From NCBI RefSeq assembly GCF_000241345.1, contig NZ_BAED01000011.1:1-37730 (forward strand): DNA of 37,730 nucleotides, written 5' to 3'. The notes under the pieces are model-generated. The model was not told the DNA's origin. It saw only the letters and a list, made by a program, of their open reading frames with translations, and did not search any database. This stretch comes from Gordonia amarae NBRC 15530. GTDB lineage: Bacteria > Actinomycetota > Actinomycetes > Mycobacteriales > Mycobacteriaceae. This document shows, piece after piece, positions 1 through 6,903 of the stretch; positions within the stretch are counted from its first letter, which is position 1, and every line of letters starts with the position of its first letter. Both the position numbers and the translations under genes were made by a program.

Positions 1-123
1 TGTCGGGTTGCTTGTGTGTCGGTTCGGCCTCGGGGATCAAGATGTCGGGTTGCTTGTGTGTCGGTTCGGCCTCGGGGATCAGAATGTCGGGTTGTTTGTG
101 TGGCGCTTCGGTCTCAGGCGGCA
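1..123. repeat. Three tandem copies of a 42-bp repeat
   Basis: Copies start at 1, 43 and 85 with a period of exactly 42 bp. The first two are nearly identical, differing at the last bases, and the third is diverged. The period is a multiple of three, so it encodes a 14-residue peptide repeat on either strand. The array may continue left of the window. Confidence 0.85.
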
Positions 124-124
124 T
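1..124 (-). CDS. Partial repeat-containing protein, N-terminal 41 residues, runs off left edge
   Basis: On the minus strand an ATG at 124-122 opens a frame that stays open to the window edge. It begins MPPETEAPHKQPDILIPEAE and then repeats a 14-residue unit (PEAEPTHKQPDILI) encoded by the 42-bp tandem repeat. Between the divergent repeat copy (85-123) and the others, four of seven codon changes are silent in this frame (CCT/CCC, AAA/AAG, ATT/ATC, CTG/TTG), which favours coding on this strand over the plus-strand frame through the same DNA. The product is hydrophilic, rich in Pro and Glu, and has no domain I recognise. It starts about 100 bp beyond the terminator of the flavin reductase operon, so it is probably a separate unit. 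The rest of the gene lies outside the window. Confidence 0.45.
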   Translation of the reverse strand, partial: MPPETEAPHKQPDILIPEAEPTHKQPDILIPEAEPTHKQPD

Positions 125-170
125 GTTGTTTGCTGCACCTACGGCTGCGTTTCGGAACCATTCCTCTTGA

Positions 171-215
171 TCCCTGAGGGCGAGGCGACGAAGGAGCGAG
201 CGTCACGAAGGGTCC
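171..215. repeat. Possible dispersed intergenic repeat
   Basis: This segment has the composition of a family of intergenic repeats I recall from Gordonia and relatives: a CCCTGAG-type end, GCGAGCGAAGGAG-like inner blocks and a GAAGGGTC end. Only one copy is in the window, so the assignment rests on memory of the pattern. Confidence 0.3.
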
Positions 216-225
216 GGTGAGGAAA

Positions 226-252
226 GGCTCCCAACGTTATTCGTGGGGAGCC
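226..252 (-). terminator. Hairpin terminator of the flavin reductase operon
   Basis: GGCTCCC at 226-232 pairs with GGGAGCC at 246-252 around a 13-nt loop. It lies just beyond the stop codon of the minus-strand flavin reductase (stop at 262-260). There is no strong U-run. Confidence 0.55.
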
Positions 253-259
253 GTTACGG

Positions 260-766
260 TCACGTGGTGGGGGAGTGTTCGCCGAAGGCTCCGCGGAAGA
301 ACAGGAGGGGGGATTTGGGGGAGGCGACGGTCAGTTCCCGGACGGCGCCGACGACCAGGTGGTGGTCGCCGAGTTCCACGGTCGTGTCGATGACGCAGTC
401 CACCCACGCGACCACGCCGTCGAGCACCGGATTGCCGGTGACCGAACGTTCCCATCCGACACCGGCAAATCTGTCCACACCCTTCTTCGACATCTGCCGG
501 CACACCGATTCCTGGTCGGCGGCAAGGGCATTGGCGCAGAAGCGGCCGGCCGCGAGAATCTTGGGAAGGGTCGATGAGCCCTTGTCGACGAGGAACGACA
601 CCAGCGGAGGTTCCAGCGACACCGAGGTGAACGAGCCCACCACCATGCCGACCGGGACATCCCCGTCGTCGATGGTGGTGACCGCGACAACGCTGGTGGG
701 GAAGTGCCCGAACACATCCCGCAGGTAACGTCCCTCGAACTCCGGTGCGACAGTTGATTCGCTCAT
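260..766 (-). CDS. Flavin reductase, HsaB-like (FMN-binding split barrel)
   Basis: The 168-residue product is a single flavin-reductase domain of the HpaC/HsaB family. These enzymes use NAD(P)H to make free reduced FMN or FAD for a partner monooxygenase. Recognisable features are the N-terminal FGHFPTSVVAVTT strand, the flavin-contacting VGSFTSVSLEPPLVSFLV block (about residues 43-60), the FCANALA segment and the closing LLFFRGAFGE. The ATG at 766-764 is preceded by AAGGAAGGG. The gene starts 37 bp downstream of the HsaA-like hydroxylase stop on the same strand, which makes that enzyme the obvious partner. The FMN-dependent monooxygenase at 7987-9300 also needs reduced flavin and has no closer reductase. 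The family call is firm; the partner is inferred. Confidence 0.88.
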   Translation of the reverse strand: MSESTVAPEFEGRYLRDVFGHFPTSVVAVTTIDDGDVPVGMVVGSFTSVSLEPPLVSFLVDKGSSTLPKILAAGRFCANALAADQESVCRQMSKKGVDRFAGVGWERSVTGNPVLDGVVAWVDCVIDTTVELGDHHLVVGAVRELTVASPKSPLLFFRGAFGEHSPTT

Positions 767-803
767 CGATCCCTTCCTTGCCTCGCGGAGAATGTGTGCG
801 CCG

Positions 804-1994
804 TCAGACGACGACGATCATTCCCTGCGGCGTCTCCAGACCCATGTTGTGCAGCGAATTGGCGTGGTACACGGCACCGTCGGTGTGGATCATGTGCTGC
901 AGACCCACGTGCGCGTCGCGCCAGTGCCGCTGCATCGGGCTGGACTTGCGGATCGCGCCGCCGCCGGAGCGGGCGAAGATCTCATCGAGTGCCGACACCG
1001 CGCGCCACGCGCACCGCACCTGGTTCCGGCGCTGGTTGGAGCGTTCCTGCAGCGTCGGTTCACCACCGGCGGCGATGGTGTCATGGATGCGGCTGATGCC
1101 CTCGATGAGCTGGACGCGTGCGGCCTCGATCTCGGAGGCGGCCTCGGCCGCGGCCCGCAGGATGTACGGGTCGTCCTTGGACAGCACACCTGTCGCCGAC
1201 ACCCGGCTCTGCTGGATCTCGTAGTGGTGGGCGAGCGCACCCTCGCAGATGCCGATGGTGGCGGCGGTGATACCGAGCGGGAACATCACACCGAACGACA
1301 ACTTGTACAGCGCTTCGGGACGCCCGGACCGCTGCGCGGCGACCCCGTTGGAGATGTCGTCCTGGGTGACGGTGCGGTACTTGGGGACGACCGCCTTGTC
1401 GACGACGACGTCCTTGCTGCCGGTGCCGCACAGGCCCACGACATCCCACGAGTCGTCGATGAGCTGGTAGTCCTTGCGGGGGATCACCACGTGCATCACC
1501 TCGGGCGGCAGCACCGGCATGCTGGTGCCGGAGCCGTCGCCCTTGAGCGCTCCGAGGAAGTCCCACTTGCAATGATCGGAGCCGGACGAGAACGGCCAGC
1601 GGCCGCTGAGTGTGAAGTTGTCGTCATCAATAGGGTCGGCGACACCGTTGGGCATGTACGGGGAGGCCACCCAGGTGTCCGGGTCCTCCCCCCAGATCTC
1701 TTCCTGCAGTTTGCGATCCATCTGGGCCAGCTCCCACGGGTGCACACCCACCACGCCGGCCACCCAGCCGGCGGCGGGGTCGGCGGCGGCGATGGCCATG
1801 ACGGCCTCGGCGAAGTCACGGGGCTGCGCGGCGTAGCCCCCGAAGTCGGTGGGCTGCAGCATCCGGATCACCCCGGTCTGCCGCAGCAGCTCGGCGGTGC
1901 GATCGCTCAGTTTGCCCAGGCGCTCGTTCTCCTCTGCGAGGGAGGCGAACTCGGCCCTCGCCTCCTCGATGCGCTTGTGTACTTCGTGTGCCAT
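804..1994 (-). CDS. HsaA-like flavin-dependent monooxygenase (acyl-CoA dehydrogenase fold)
   Basis: The 396-residue product has the acyl-CoA dehydrogenase fold of two-component hydroxylases such as HsaA, about 394 residues, which ortho-hydroxylates 3-HSA in steroid catabolism using reduced flavin. Visible landmarks are an N-terminal helical region with QTGVIRMLQPTDFGGY, the mid-domain WPFSSGSDHCKW and GLCGTGSKDVVV blocks, and the C-terminal MQRHWRDAHVGLQHM motif typical of this subgroup. An acyl-CoA dehydrogenase would normally have a catalytic Glu, which I do not see at the expected place. The open frame extends upstream, but the ATG at 1994-1992 has CGGAGGT eight bases before it and matches family length. 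The flavin reductase follows at once. The likely role is phenol-to-catechol hydroxylation ahead of the extradiol dioxygenase at 6904-7935. Confidence 0.85.
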   Translation of the reverse strand: MAHEVHKRIEEARAEFASLAEENERLGKLSDRTAELLRQTGVIRMLQPTDFGGYAAQPRDFAEAVMAIAAADPAAGWVAGVVGVHPWELAQMDRKLQEEIWGEDPDTWVASPYMPNGVADPIDDDNFTLSGRWPFSSGSDHCKWDFLGALKGDGSGTSMPVLPPEVMHVVIPRKDYQLIDDSWDVVGLCGTGSKDVVVDKAVVPKYRTVTQDDISNGVAAQRSGRPEALYKLSFGVMFPLGITAATIGICEGALAHHYEIQQSRVSATGVLSKDDPYILRAAAEAASEIEAARVQLIEGISRIHDTIAAGGEPTLQERSNQRRNQVRCAWRAVSALDEIFARSGGGAIRKSSPMQRHWRDAHVGLQHMIHTDGAVYHANSLHNMGLETPQGMIVVV

Positions 1995-2212
1995 GTTTCG
2001 GGTACCTCCGACTTGTGTTCTGTGCCGGCGCGCTGCGGCCGACCCTGTGTTCTGTGTGACCGGCCCGGCGCGGCGGGCGGAACCGGTCTCCTTCCGGGGC
2101 GTGTGGCTTGTCCGGCGTGCGGTCCGGCGCGGACCTGGTGCGCGGTGTCGATCTTGTGTGCCACGGCGGCTTTCCTGTCCCGGCACTCCCAGTGAGCGGG
2201 AAAGTCTGTCGG

Positions 2213-3076
2213 TCAGTCTGTTCCGCGGGTGAGGAATTCAATGGCGATGCGCTCGAACTCCTTTTTGCGTTCGATCTGGATCCAGTGCCCGCAGTGGGAG
2301 AAGGTGTGCAGCTCGACGTTCGGCATCCACCGGTTGGCGAAATGCGCCTGGTCGTAGGGCAGCATCCGGTCCTCGCGGCCCCACAGCATCAGCGTCGGTG
2401 TGGTGACGCTGTCCGGGCGTGTCCACAGCGGTGTGTAGGCGGCCTGGAAGGCGGGATTGAGCAGGGCGCCGAAGACCGCGGCATTGCGGGCGAGCACACC
2501 GTCGGCGGTGGCATTGGCCATCCGCTCGTCGATCAGTTCGTCGGTGACCAGCGCCTGGTCGAACAGCATTGTTCGGACCCATTCGGTCATCCGCTCGCGG
2601 GTCGGGTCCTGCAGGAACGCGAACAGCTTCTGGAAGCCCTCGCTCGGTTCGGTCTGGAACAGGCTGCGCGAGAGCCCACCCGAACCCATGATCGCCATCC
2701 GCTCGACCCGGCCGGGCAGATTGGCGGCCATCTCCGCGGCCACCGCACCGCCCATCGAATTGCCGATGAACAGTGCCGACTCGATGCCGAGGTGATCCAT
2801 CAGCCCGGCGATCCGGCGGGCCGCGTCCAGTGAATACACCTCCTTGAACTCGGGCAGCGAGCTGGCACCGAAACCCGGCAGGTCGGGCATGATCACCCGG
2901 AAGTGCTCGGCGAACACCGGCAGGTTGTGCCGGAAGTTGGACCACGCGCTCACGCCCGGGCCGGAGCCGTGCAGCATGATCAGCGGACGTCCCGAACCTG
3001 CTTCGTGGTAAAGGAATTCAACACCGTCGACGGTGGCGGCCTTCTTGGTCGATTCGTAGGTCAGTTCGTCGGTCAC
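2213..3076 (-). CDS. HsaD-like alpha/beta hydrolase (meta-cleavage product hydrolase)
   Basis: The product is 287 residues, close to HsaD and BphD. It shows the oxyanion-hole HGSGPGVSAWSNF (residues 36-48), the nucleophile elbow GNSMGG with Ser107, an Asp in WGREDRMLP and the catalytic His in SHCGHWIQIE. The HGSGPG and SMGG forms are typical of C-C bond hydrolases that split the vinylogous acid left by extradiol ring cleavage. The GTG at 3076-3074 is chosen because the family N-terminus aligns there and a purine-rich AGAAGGGCGAAGG precedes it; the longer frame upstream is not conserved-looking. The gene heads a minus-strand operon with the HsaA- and HsaB-like genes. The 218 bp between it and the HsaA-like gene hold nothing I recognise. 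Confidence 0.85.
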   Translation of the reverse strand: MTDELTYESTKKAATVDGVEFLYHEAGSGRPLIMLHGSGPGVSAWSNFRHNLPVFAEHFRVIMPDLPGFGASSLPEFKEVYSLDAARRIAGLMDHLGIESALFIGNSMGGAVAAEMAANLPGRVERMAIMGSGGLSRSLFQTEPSEGFQKLFAFLQDPTRERMTEWVRTMLFDQALVTDELIDERMANATADGVLARNAAVFGALLNPAFQAAYTPLWTRPDSVTTPTLMLWGREDRMLPYDQAHFANRWMPNVELHTFSHCGHWIQIERKKEFERIAIEFLTRGTD

Positions 3077-3160
3077 GCCTTCGCCCTTCTGAAGGATTCG
3101 GGGTTTCTCGCCCGCGCGGGGTCTCATCACGGGCGGTGAGGCCGAACCTAATCCGATGGG

Positions 3161-3190
3161 GTGAGCTGGACCGGATGCGGTCTCGCTCAC
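3161..3190. promoter_or_regulatory. Nested inverted repeat in divergent promoter region
   Basis: GTGAGC, 2 nt, GACCG, 4 nt, CGGTC, 2 nt, GCTCAC: two arms with symmetrical spacing around one centre at 3175/3176. It sits between the divergent hydrolase (start 3076) and the subunit III-like gene (start 3231), where an operator would be expected. It could equally form a hairpin in either leader transcript. Confidence 0.45.
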
Positions 3191-3230
3191 CGGAAGATCG
3201 GTCCGCCGCGGGCGACGGGGTCGGCAGACT

Positions 3231-3848
3231 GTGCCGATGGTCAGCGATACCGCCACAGAGCAGGGCGACCGGCCTCCCGAGCAATCCGAAGTGCCGCATA
3301 CGCCGGGCGAAACCGGCCTGTGGGTGTTCCTGCTCGGCGACATGGTGGTCTTCGTCGTCATGTTCGTCGCGTTCCTGTCCGAACGCGCCGTCGACGCGGA
3401 CCTGTTCACCTCGTCACGTGAGTCGGTGAGCCTGGTCATCGCGCTGACCAACACGATGGTCCTGCTGGTCAGTTCGCTGGCGGTGGTGATCGCGCTCAAT
3501 GCCGTGCGCGCCGGCCGGTTTTCACCGGCCGTGCGGGCGTTCGGGGTGGCACTCCTGTGCGCGGTCGCGTTCATCGGGTTCAAGGCCACCGAATACACGC
3601 ATCTGGTGTCCGACGGGCACGGCCCCGACAGCAACGCCTATTTCATGTGGCTGTTCATCCTCACCGGGGTGCATCTGGCGCATGTGGTACTCGGTCTTGG
3701 AGTGCTGACCGCGCTTGTGCTGCGTGCCCGGCGCCGGGTGCCGGCGACGGGCACCGGCCGCATCGTCTATGAGGGCGGCGCCTGCTACTGGCACCTGGTG
3801 GACCTGCTGTGGATGATGCTGTTTCCGCTCGTCTATCTGGTGGCCTGA
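3231..3848 (+). CDS. Cytochrome c oxidase subunit III-like membrane protein (NorE/CtaE family)
   Basis: The 205-residue protein has five predicted membrane helices (about 30-50, 66-90, 102-119, 137-163 and 186-203). It carries subunit III hallmarks: FKATEY (117-122) with the conserved Glu, GVHLAHVVLG in helix 4, and YWHLVDLLWMMLFPLVYL in helix 5. Five helices rather than seven matches the short NorE-type branch. The GTG at 3231 has GGGG about 10 bases upstream; an ATG at 3237 is an alternative. The subunit IV-like gene follows 13 bp later. No oxidase subunit I or II is in the window, so this is an orphan accessory pair. What it does in a catabolic locus is unknown; help with respiratory or NO metabolism would be a guess. 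Confidence 0.85.
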   Translation: MPMVSDTATEQGDRPPEQSEVPHTPGETGLWVFLLGDMVVFVVMFVAFLSERAVDADLFTSSRESVSLVIALTNTMVLLVSSLAVVIALNAVRAGRFSPAVRAFGVALLCAVAFIGFKATEYTHLVSDGHGPDSNAYFMWLFILTGVHLAHVVLGLGVLTALVLRARRRVPATGTGRIVYEGGACYWHLVDLLWMMLFPLVYLVA

Positions 3849-3861
3849 TGGGGGAGTCCCG

Positions 3862-4176
3862 ATGACCCACAACAACGCGCTGATATCGAAGAACATTCTG
3901 CCCCACAACAGGATTCGGGAGACGCTCCGGAACCGCTATGTGCGCACCTGGCTGGTCCTGGTGATCCTGGCGGTGGTGATCCCGGTGCTCAGTGGACAAG
4001 GCCACGGCGGGACGGTGCCCACGATCGCCGTGCTGGGTCTGTCGGCGTACAAGGCCCGCCTGGTGGGCCTGGACTTCATGGAACTGCGCACCGCCCCGCG
4101 GGAACTCCGGCTGATCTTCGAAATCTATTGCCTGGCCACCTGGCTCGTGCTGTCCGGGGCGTTCGTACTGCTGTGA
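3862..4176 (+). CDS. Cytochrome c oxidase subunit IV-like small membrane protein (NorF/COX4 type)
   Basis: This 104-residue protein has three predicted helices: TWLVLVILAVVIPVLS, the TIAVLGLSAYKARLVGLDFMELR segment, and IFEIYCLATWLVLSGAFVLL. The K(A)RxVxxxFMELR pattern is the signature of prokaryotic COX4/NorF proteins. It lies 13 bp after the subunit III-like gene with GGGGAG before the ATG, so the two are co-expressed. The FAD dehydrogenase begins 31 bp later and is probably in the same transcript. The biochemical role of NorF-type proteins is not settled. Confidence 0.78.
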   Translation: MTHNNALISKNILPHNRIRETLRNRYVRTWLVLVILAVVIPVLSGQGHGGTVPTIAVLGLSAYKARLVGLDFMELRTAPRELRLIFEIYCLATWLVLSGAFVLL

Positions 4177-4207
4177 AACCAACCGTCAACTACTGAGGAG
4201 GAAGTGA

Positions 4208-5809
4208 ATGTCAGTGAGCGAAGAGAGTTTTGACGTCGTCGTCGTCGGATCCGGAGGTGGTGGCCTGATAGGTGCGTACACCGCCGCATCCCGCGGGCTG
4301 CGTACGCTGCTCATCGAGAAGACCGACAAGGTCGGCGGCACCACATCGTATTCGGGTGGGGGGTCCTGGTATCCGGGCAGCGCGCCACTGCTGCGTTCGG
4401 GTATCGGGGAATCCGATCTGGAGGCGGCACGTACCTACCTGCGTGCCGTGGTCGACGATGCCTCCCGTGAGGACCTGCAGGACGCCTACCTCGCCGCCGG
4501 TGCCCAGTTGATCGACGAACTGGAGAAGAACCCGGTGTTCGGACAGTTCGACACCGCGCCCGTGCCCGATTACTTCGGCACGGTCGAGGGTGCAACCCTG
4601 CACGGCCGCACCGTCTTTCCGGCGCCCGTCCCGGTTGCCGAGATCGGTGAGCACGCGGACATCGTGCGGCGTTCGATCTACACCGAGCGGTACGGGCATA
4701 CCGAGGACGAGATCCTCATCGGTGGGCGCGCACTCATCGGCCGGGCGCTGAAGGCGTTCCTGGAGACCGGCAACGGCACGCTGAAGCTGAACACGGCGCT
4801 CACCGAGCTGGTGGTGGAGGACGGCCGCATCGTGGGCGTCGAGGCCACCACCGACGGACAGAGCGTGCGCTACCGCGCCGGACGCGGCGTCCTGCTGGCC
4901 ACCGGCGGATTCGAGCACAACACCGAACTGCGGGCCAAGTACGACAACTACCCGCTCAAGGGCGACTGGTCCGATGCCGTCGGATCCAATGTGGGCGACG
5001 GGCATGTCGCCGGCATCGCGGTGGGCGCCGACACCGAGCTGATGGACGAGGCCTGGTACATCTCGGGAGTCGTCCAGCGCGACGGGCTGCCGCTGTTCAA
5101 CGTGACCCGCGGCGGCATCTGGGTCAACGGGGCCGGACAGCGATTCACCAACGAGGCCGCACCGTACGACCAGGTGGGCCGCGCGATCCGCGCGGGTGAC
5201 CGCACCACCGGTGTCTCGCACGCACCCACGCACTGGATCTTCGACCACAAGCAGCTGGCGCGTGACGGATTCGGTGGCAAGTCGCCCGATACCCCGGTCG
5301 ACGAGGACTGGTTCACCTCCGGCACCATCAAACGCGCCGACACCCTGGAGGAACTGGCCGCGATCATCGGTGTGCCCGCCGACGCGCTCACCGAATCGGT
5401 GGCGAAGTTCAACGGTTTCGTCCCCGGTGGCGTCGACGAGCAGTTCCACCGCGGCGAGAGTGCCTGGGACCAGATGGTGTCGTTCATCGTCGGATACCCG
5501 GCGCTGCCGGAACAGGCGTTCGTCCAGCCCATCGAACCCGAGGGACCCAACTCGCTGCTGGTGAAGATCGACACCCCGCCGTACTACGCGGCGACGATCC
5601 TGCCGTCGGACATCGGTACCAAGGGTGGGCTCAAGACCGACACCAAGGCCCGCGTGCTGCGTGCCGACGGCACCGTCATCGACGGCCTGTACGCCACCGG
5701 CAATACGATGGCCGCCATGTCGGGCACCGTGTACCCGGGTGCCGGCACCCCGGTCGGCTCCACCCTGGCCTTCGCCTACCTCGCCGCCCGCGACATCGCC
5801 GGCGACTGA
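4208..5809 (+). CDS. KstD-like FAD-dependent dehydrogenase (copy 1)
   Basis: The 533-residue flavoprotein belongs to the 3-ketosteroid delta-1-dehydrogenase / fumarate reductase flavoprotein family. The N-terminal FAD site is VVVGSGGGGLIGAYTA (11-26) followed by LLIEK. Residues equivalent to the four KstD active-site positions appear present: Tyr122, Tyr320 (in RFTNEAAPY), Tyr509 and Gly513 (in YPGAG). This supports 1,2-desaturation of a cyclic 3-ketone, or a related ring desaturation. GAGGAGGA precedes the ATG. The gene ends 11 bp before a perfect palindromic terminator. The window holds a second, diverged copy at 21985-23694, so the two may act on different intermediates. Activity on an actual steroid is inferred. 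Confidence 0.85.
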   Translation: MSVSEESFDVVVVGSGGGGLIGAYTAASRGLRTLLIEKTDKVGGTTSYSGGGSWYPGSAPLLRSGIGESDLEAARTYLRAVVDDASREDLQDAYLAAGAQLIDELEKNPVFGQFDTAPVPDYFGTVEGATLHGRTVFPAPVPVAEIGEHADIVRRSIYTERYGHTEDEILIGGRALIGRALKAFLETGNGTLKLNTALTELVVEDGRIVGVEATTDGQSVRYRAGRGVLLATGGFEHNTELRAKYDNYPLKGDWSDAVGSNVGDGHVAGIAVGADTELMDEAWYISGVVQRDGLPLFNVTRGGIWVNGAGQRFTNEAAPYDQVGRAIRAGDRTTGVSHAPTHWIFDHKQLARDGFGGKSPDTPVDEDWFTSGTIKRADTLEELAAIIGVPADALTESVAKFNGFVPGGVDEQFHRGESAWDQMVSFIVGYPALPEQAFVQPIEPEGPNSLLVKIDTPPYYAATILPSDIGTKGGLKTDTKARVLRADGTVIDGLYATGNTMAAMSGTVYPGAGTPVGSTLAFAYLAARDIAGD

Positions 5810-5820
5810 CCGCTACGACG

Positions 5821-5854
5821 ACAGGGGCGGCTCCCGATCGGGAGCCGCCCCTGT
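5821..5854. terminator. Perfect 34-bp palindrome, bidirectional terminator
   Basis: The 34 bases are fully self-complementary, giving a long GC-rich stem centred on GATC. It lies between the convergent stops of the KstD-like gene (5809) and the membrane protein (5924) and can serve both strands. Confidence 0.85.
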
Positions 5855-5923
5855 GCTGTGCGGTTCGTGCTGTCGTTTGGGAGCCCCGGCGACCTTTCGG
5901 CACCTGGCGCAACCACCTCAGAC

Positions 5924-6694
5924 CTACACCAGCACGGGGAGCTGGTTTTCGGCGGCTTCCTTTTCCTCGGAGTCGACGGCCTTGAGCAGCAGCAGCGGGG
6001 TGGAGATCTTCCACACCGCGTACGCCAGGCAGGGCAGCCAGAAGGCGAACAGACCGTTCCAGGCCAGGGGGCCGTCCTTGAACACGTAGATGAACGCACC
6101 CGGGGCCAGGACCACTGCGAGCATGAAGTTGACGTAGGCGAACCAGCGCGGGAACACCGGCTCGGTGCGCTTGTCGATGAGGGTGGCCCAGCCCAGGCAC
6201 ACGCACTGCAGGCAGAAGATGAAGGCGAAACCGACGTACGAGAAGTAGAACAGGTCGGTCATCAATTGCAGGATCTCCGGGGAGCGTTCCTCGACCCGGT
6301 ACGCGGCGGCCGACAGGATGAACATCGGGTAGAAGAATCCGATCGGGGCCACCACACCCATCAGCACCTGATTCATGGTGAGCACGCCCCAGCCGCGTTC
6401 GATGCGGCGCATCTGCCAACTCGTGGTGACCACGAAGAAGTATTCGAGCGGGATGACGAACGAGCAGATCACCGTGGTCCACAGGATGCCGGCGCGATTG
6501 TCGATCATCCATTCCTTGACGTGATCGGCGCTCGATTGCGGATCGAGCGGCGGCTGCACCTTGGACAGCATGAAGAAGCAGCCGCCCTGCACGGCCATGA
6601 CCAGGAAGCCCGACCACGCCGAGAAACGCTGGAACTTATACAGATACGACTTGTCGACCGCGAATTTGGGCGGCGACATCTCTTGGATGCTCAC
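5924..6694 (-). CDS. Six-helix membrane protein of unknown function
   Basis: I do not recognise the family. The 256-residue product has six hydrophobic segments (about 24-43, 68-91, 109-131, 148-171, 185-205 and 213-232), short loops, and a charged, Glu-rich C-terminal tail. There is no signal peptide, no transporter ATP site and no clear heme-ligand pattern. The GTG at 6694-6692 is preferred because AAGGAGA lies nine bases upstream; an internal ATG at 6678 is possible. It is transcribed alone, divergent from the extradiol dioxygenase and convergent with the KstD-like gene. Its place inside the catabolic locus suggests a role in substrate or product transport, or as a membrane redox partner, but nothing in the sequence proves either. 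Confidence 0.8.
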   Translation of the reverse strand: MSIQEMSPPKFAVDKSYLYKFQRFSAWSGFLVMAVQGGCFFMLSKVQPPLDPQSSADHVKEWMIDNRAGILWTTVICSFVIPLEYFFVVTTSWQMRRIERGWGVLTMNQVLMGVVAPIGFFYPMFILSAAAYRVEERSPEILQLMTDLFYFSYVGFAFIFCLQCVCLGWATLIDKRTEPVFPRWFAYVNFMLAVVLAPGAFIYVFKDGPLAWNGLFAFWLPCLAYAVWKISTPLLLLKAVDSEEKEAAENQLPVLV

Positions 6695-6750
6695 GGCACG
6701 GATCTCCTTTGCTCAATTCCCGAACGCCGGCCGCCGCGCGAGTGCGCGGT

Positions 6751-6783
6751 GACCTTGTGCCCCACAGTGTGGTGGTGAAGGTC
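6751..6783. promoter_or_regulatory. Nested inverted repeat between divergent genes
   Basis: GACCTT (6751-6756) pairs with AAGGTC (6778-6783), and CCACA-G-TGTGG (6762-6772) shares the same centre at 6767. It lies in the 209-bp divergent region between the membrane protein (start 6694) and the extradiol dioxygenase (start 6904). It is a candidate operator; no regulator can be assigned. Confidence 0.35.
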
Positions 6784-6903
6784 CACACCCGCGGGTACCT
6801 TCCCGGTGACTGAGATCACTGCTTATGCAACATATTCGGCCAAACCTATGGTCATCGCCATACATCGGACACCTGTTCGTCGAAAGTGTGAGGAGATCTG
6901 ACC

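Noticed and set aside
8..220. Plus-strand 70-codon frame through the tandem repeat
   Set aside because: It has a TTG start without a ribosome site, and variation between repeat copies is mostly silent in the minus-strand frame instead.
792..2195. Long plus-strand open frame opposite the HsaA-like gene
   Set aside because: It is an antisense mirror frame of a high-GC gene, has no domain pattern, and the opposite strand has clear homology.
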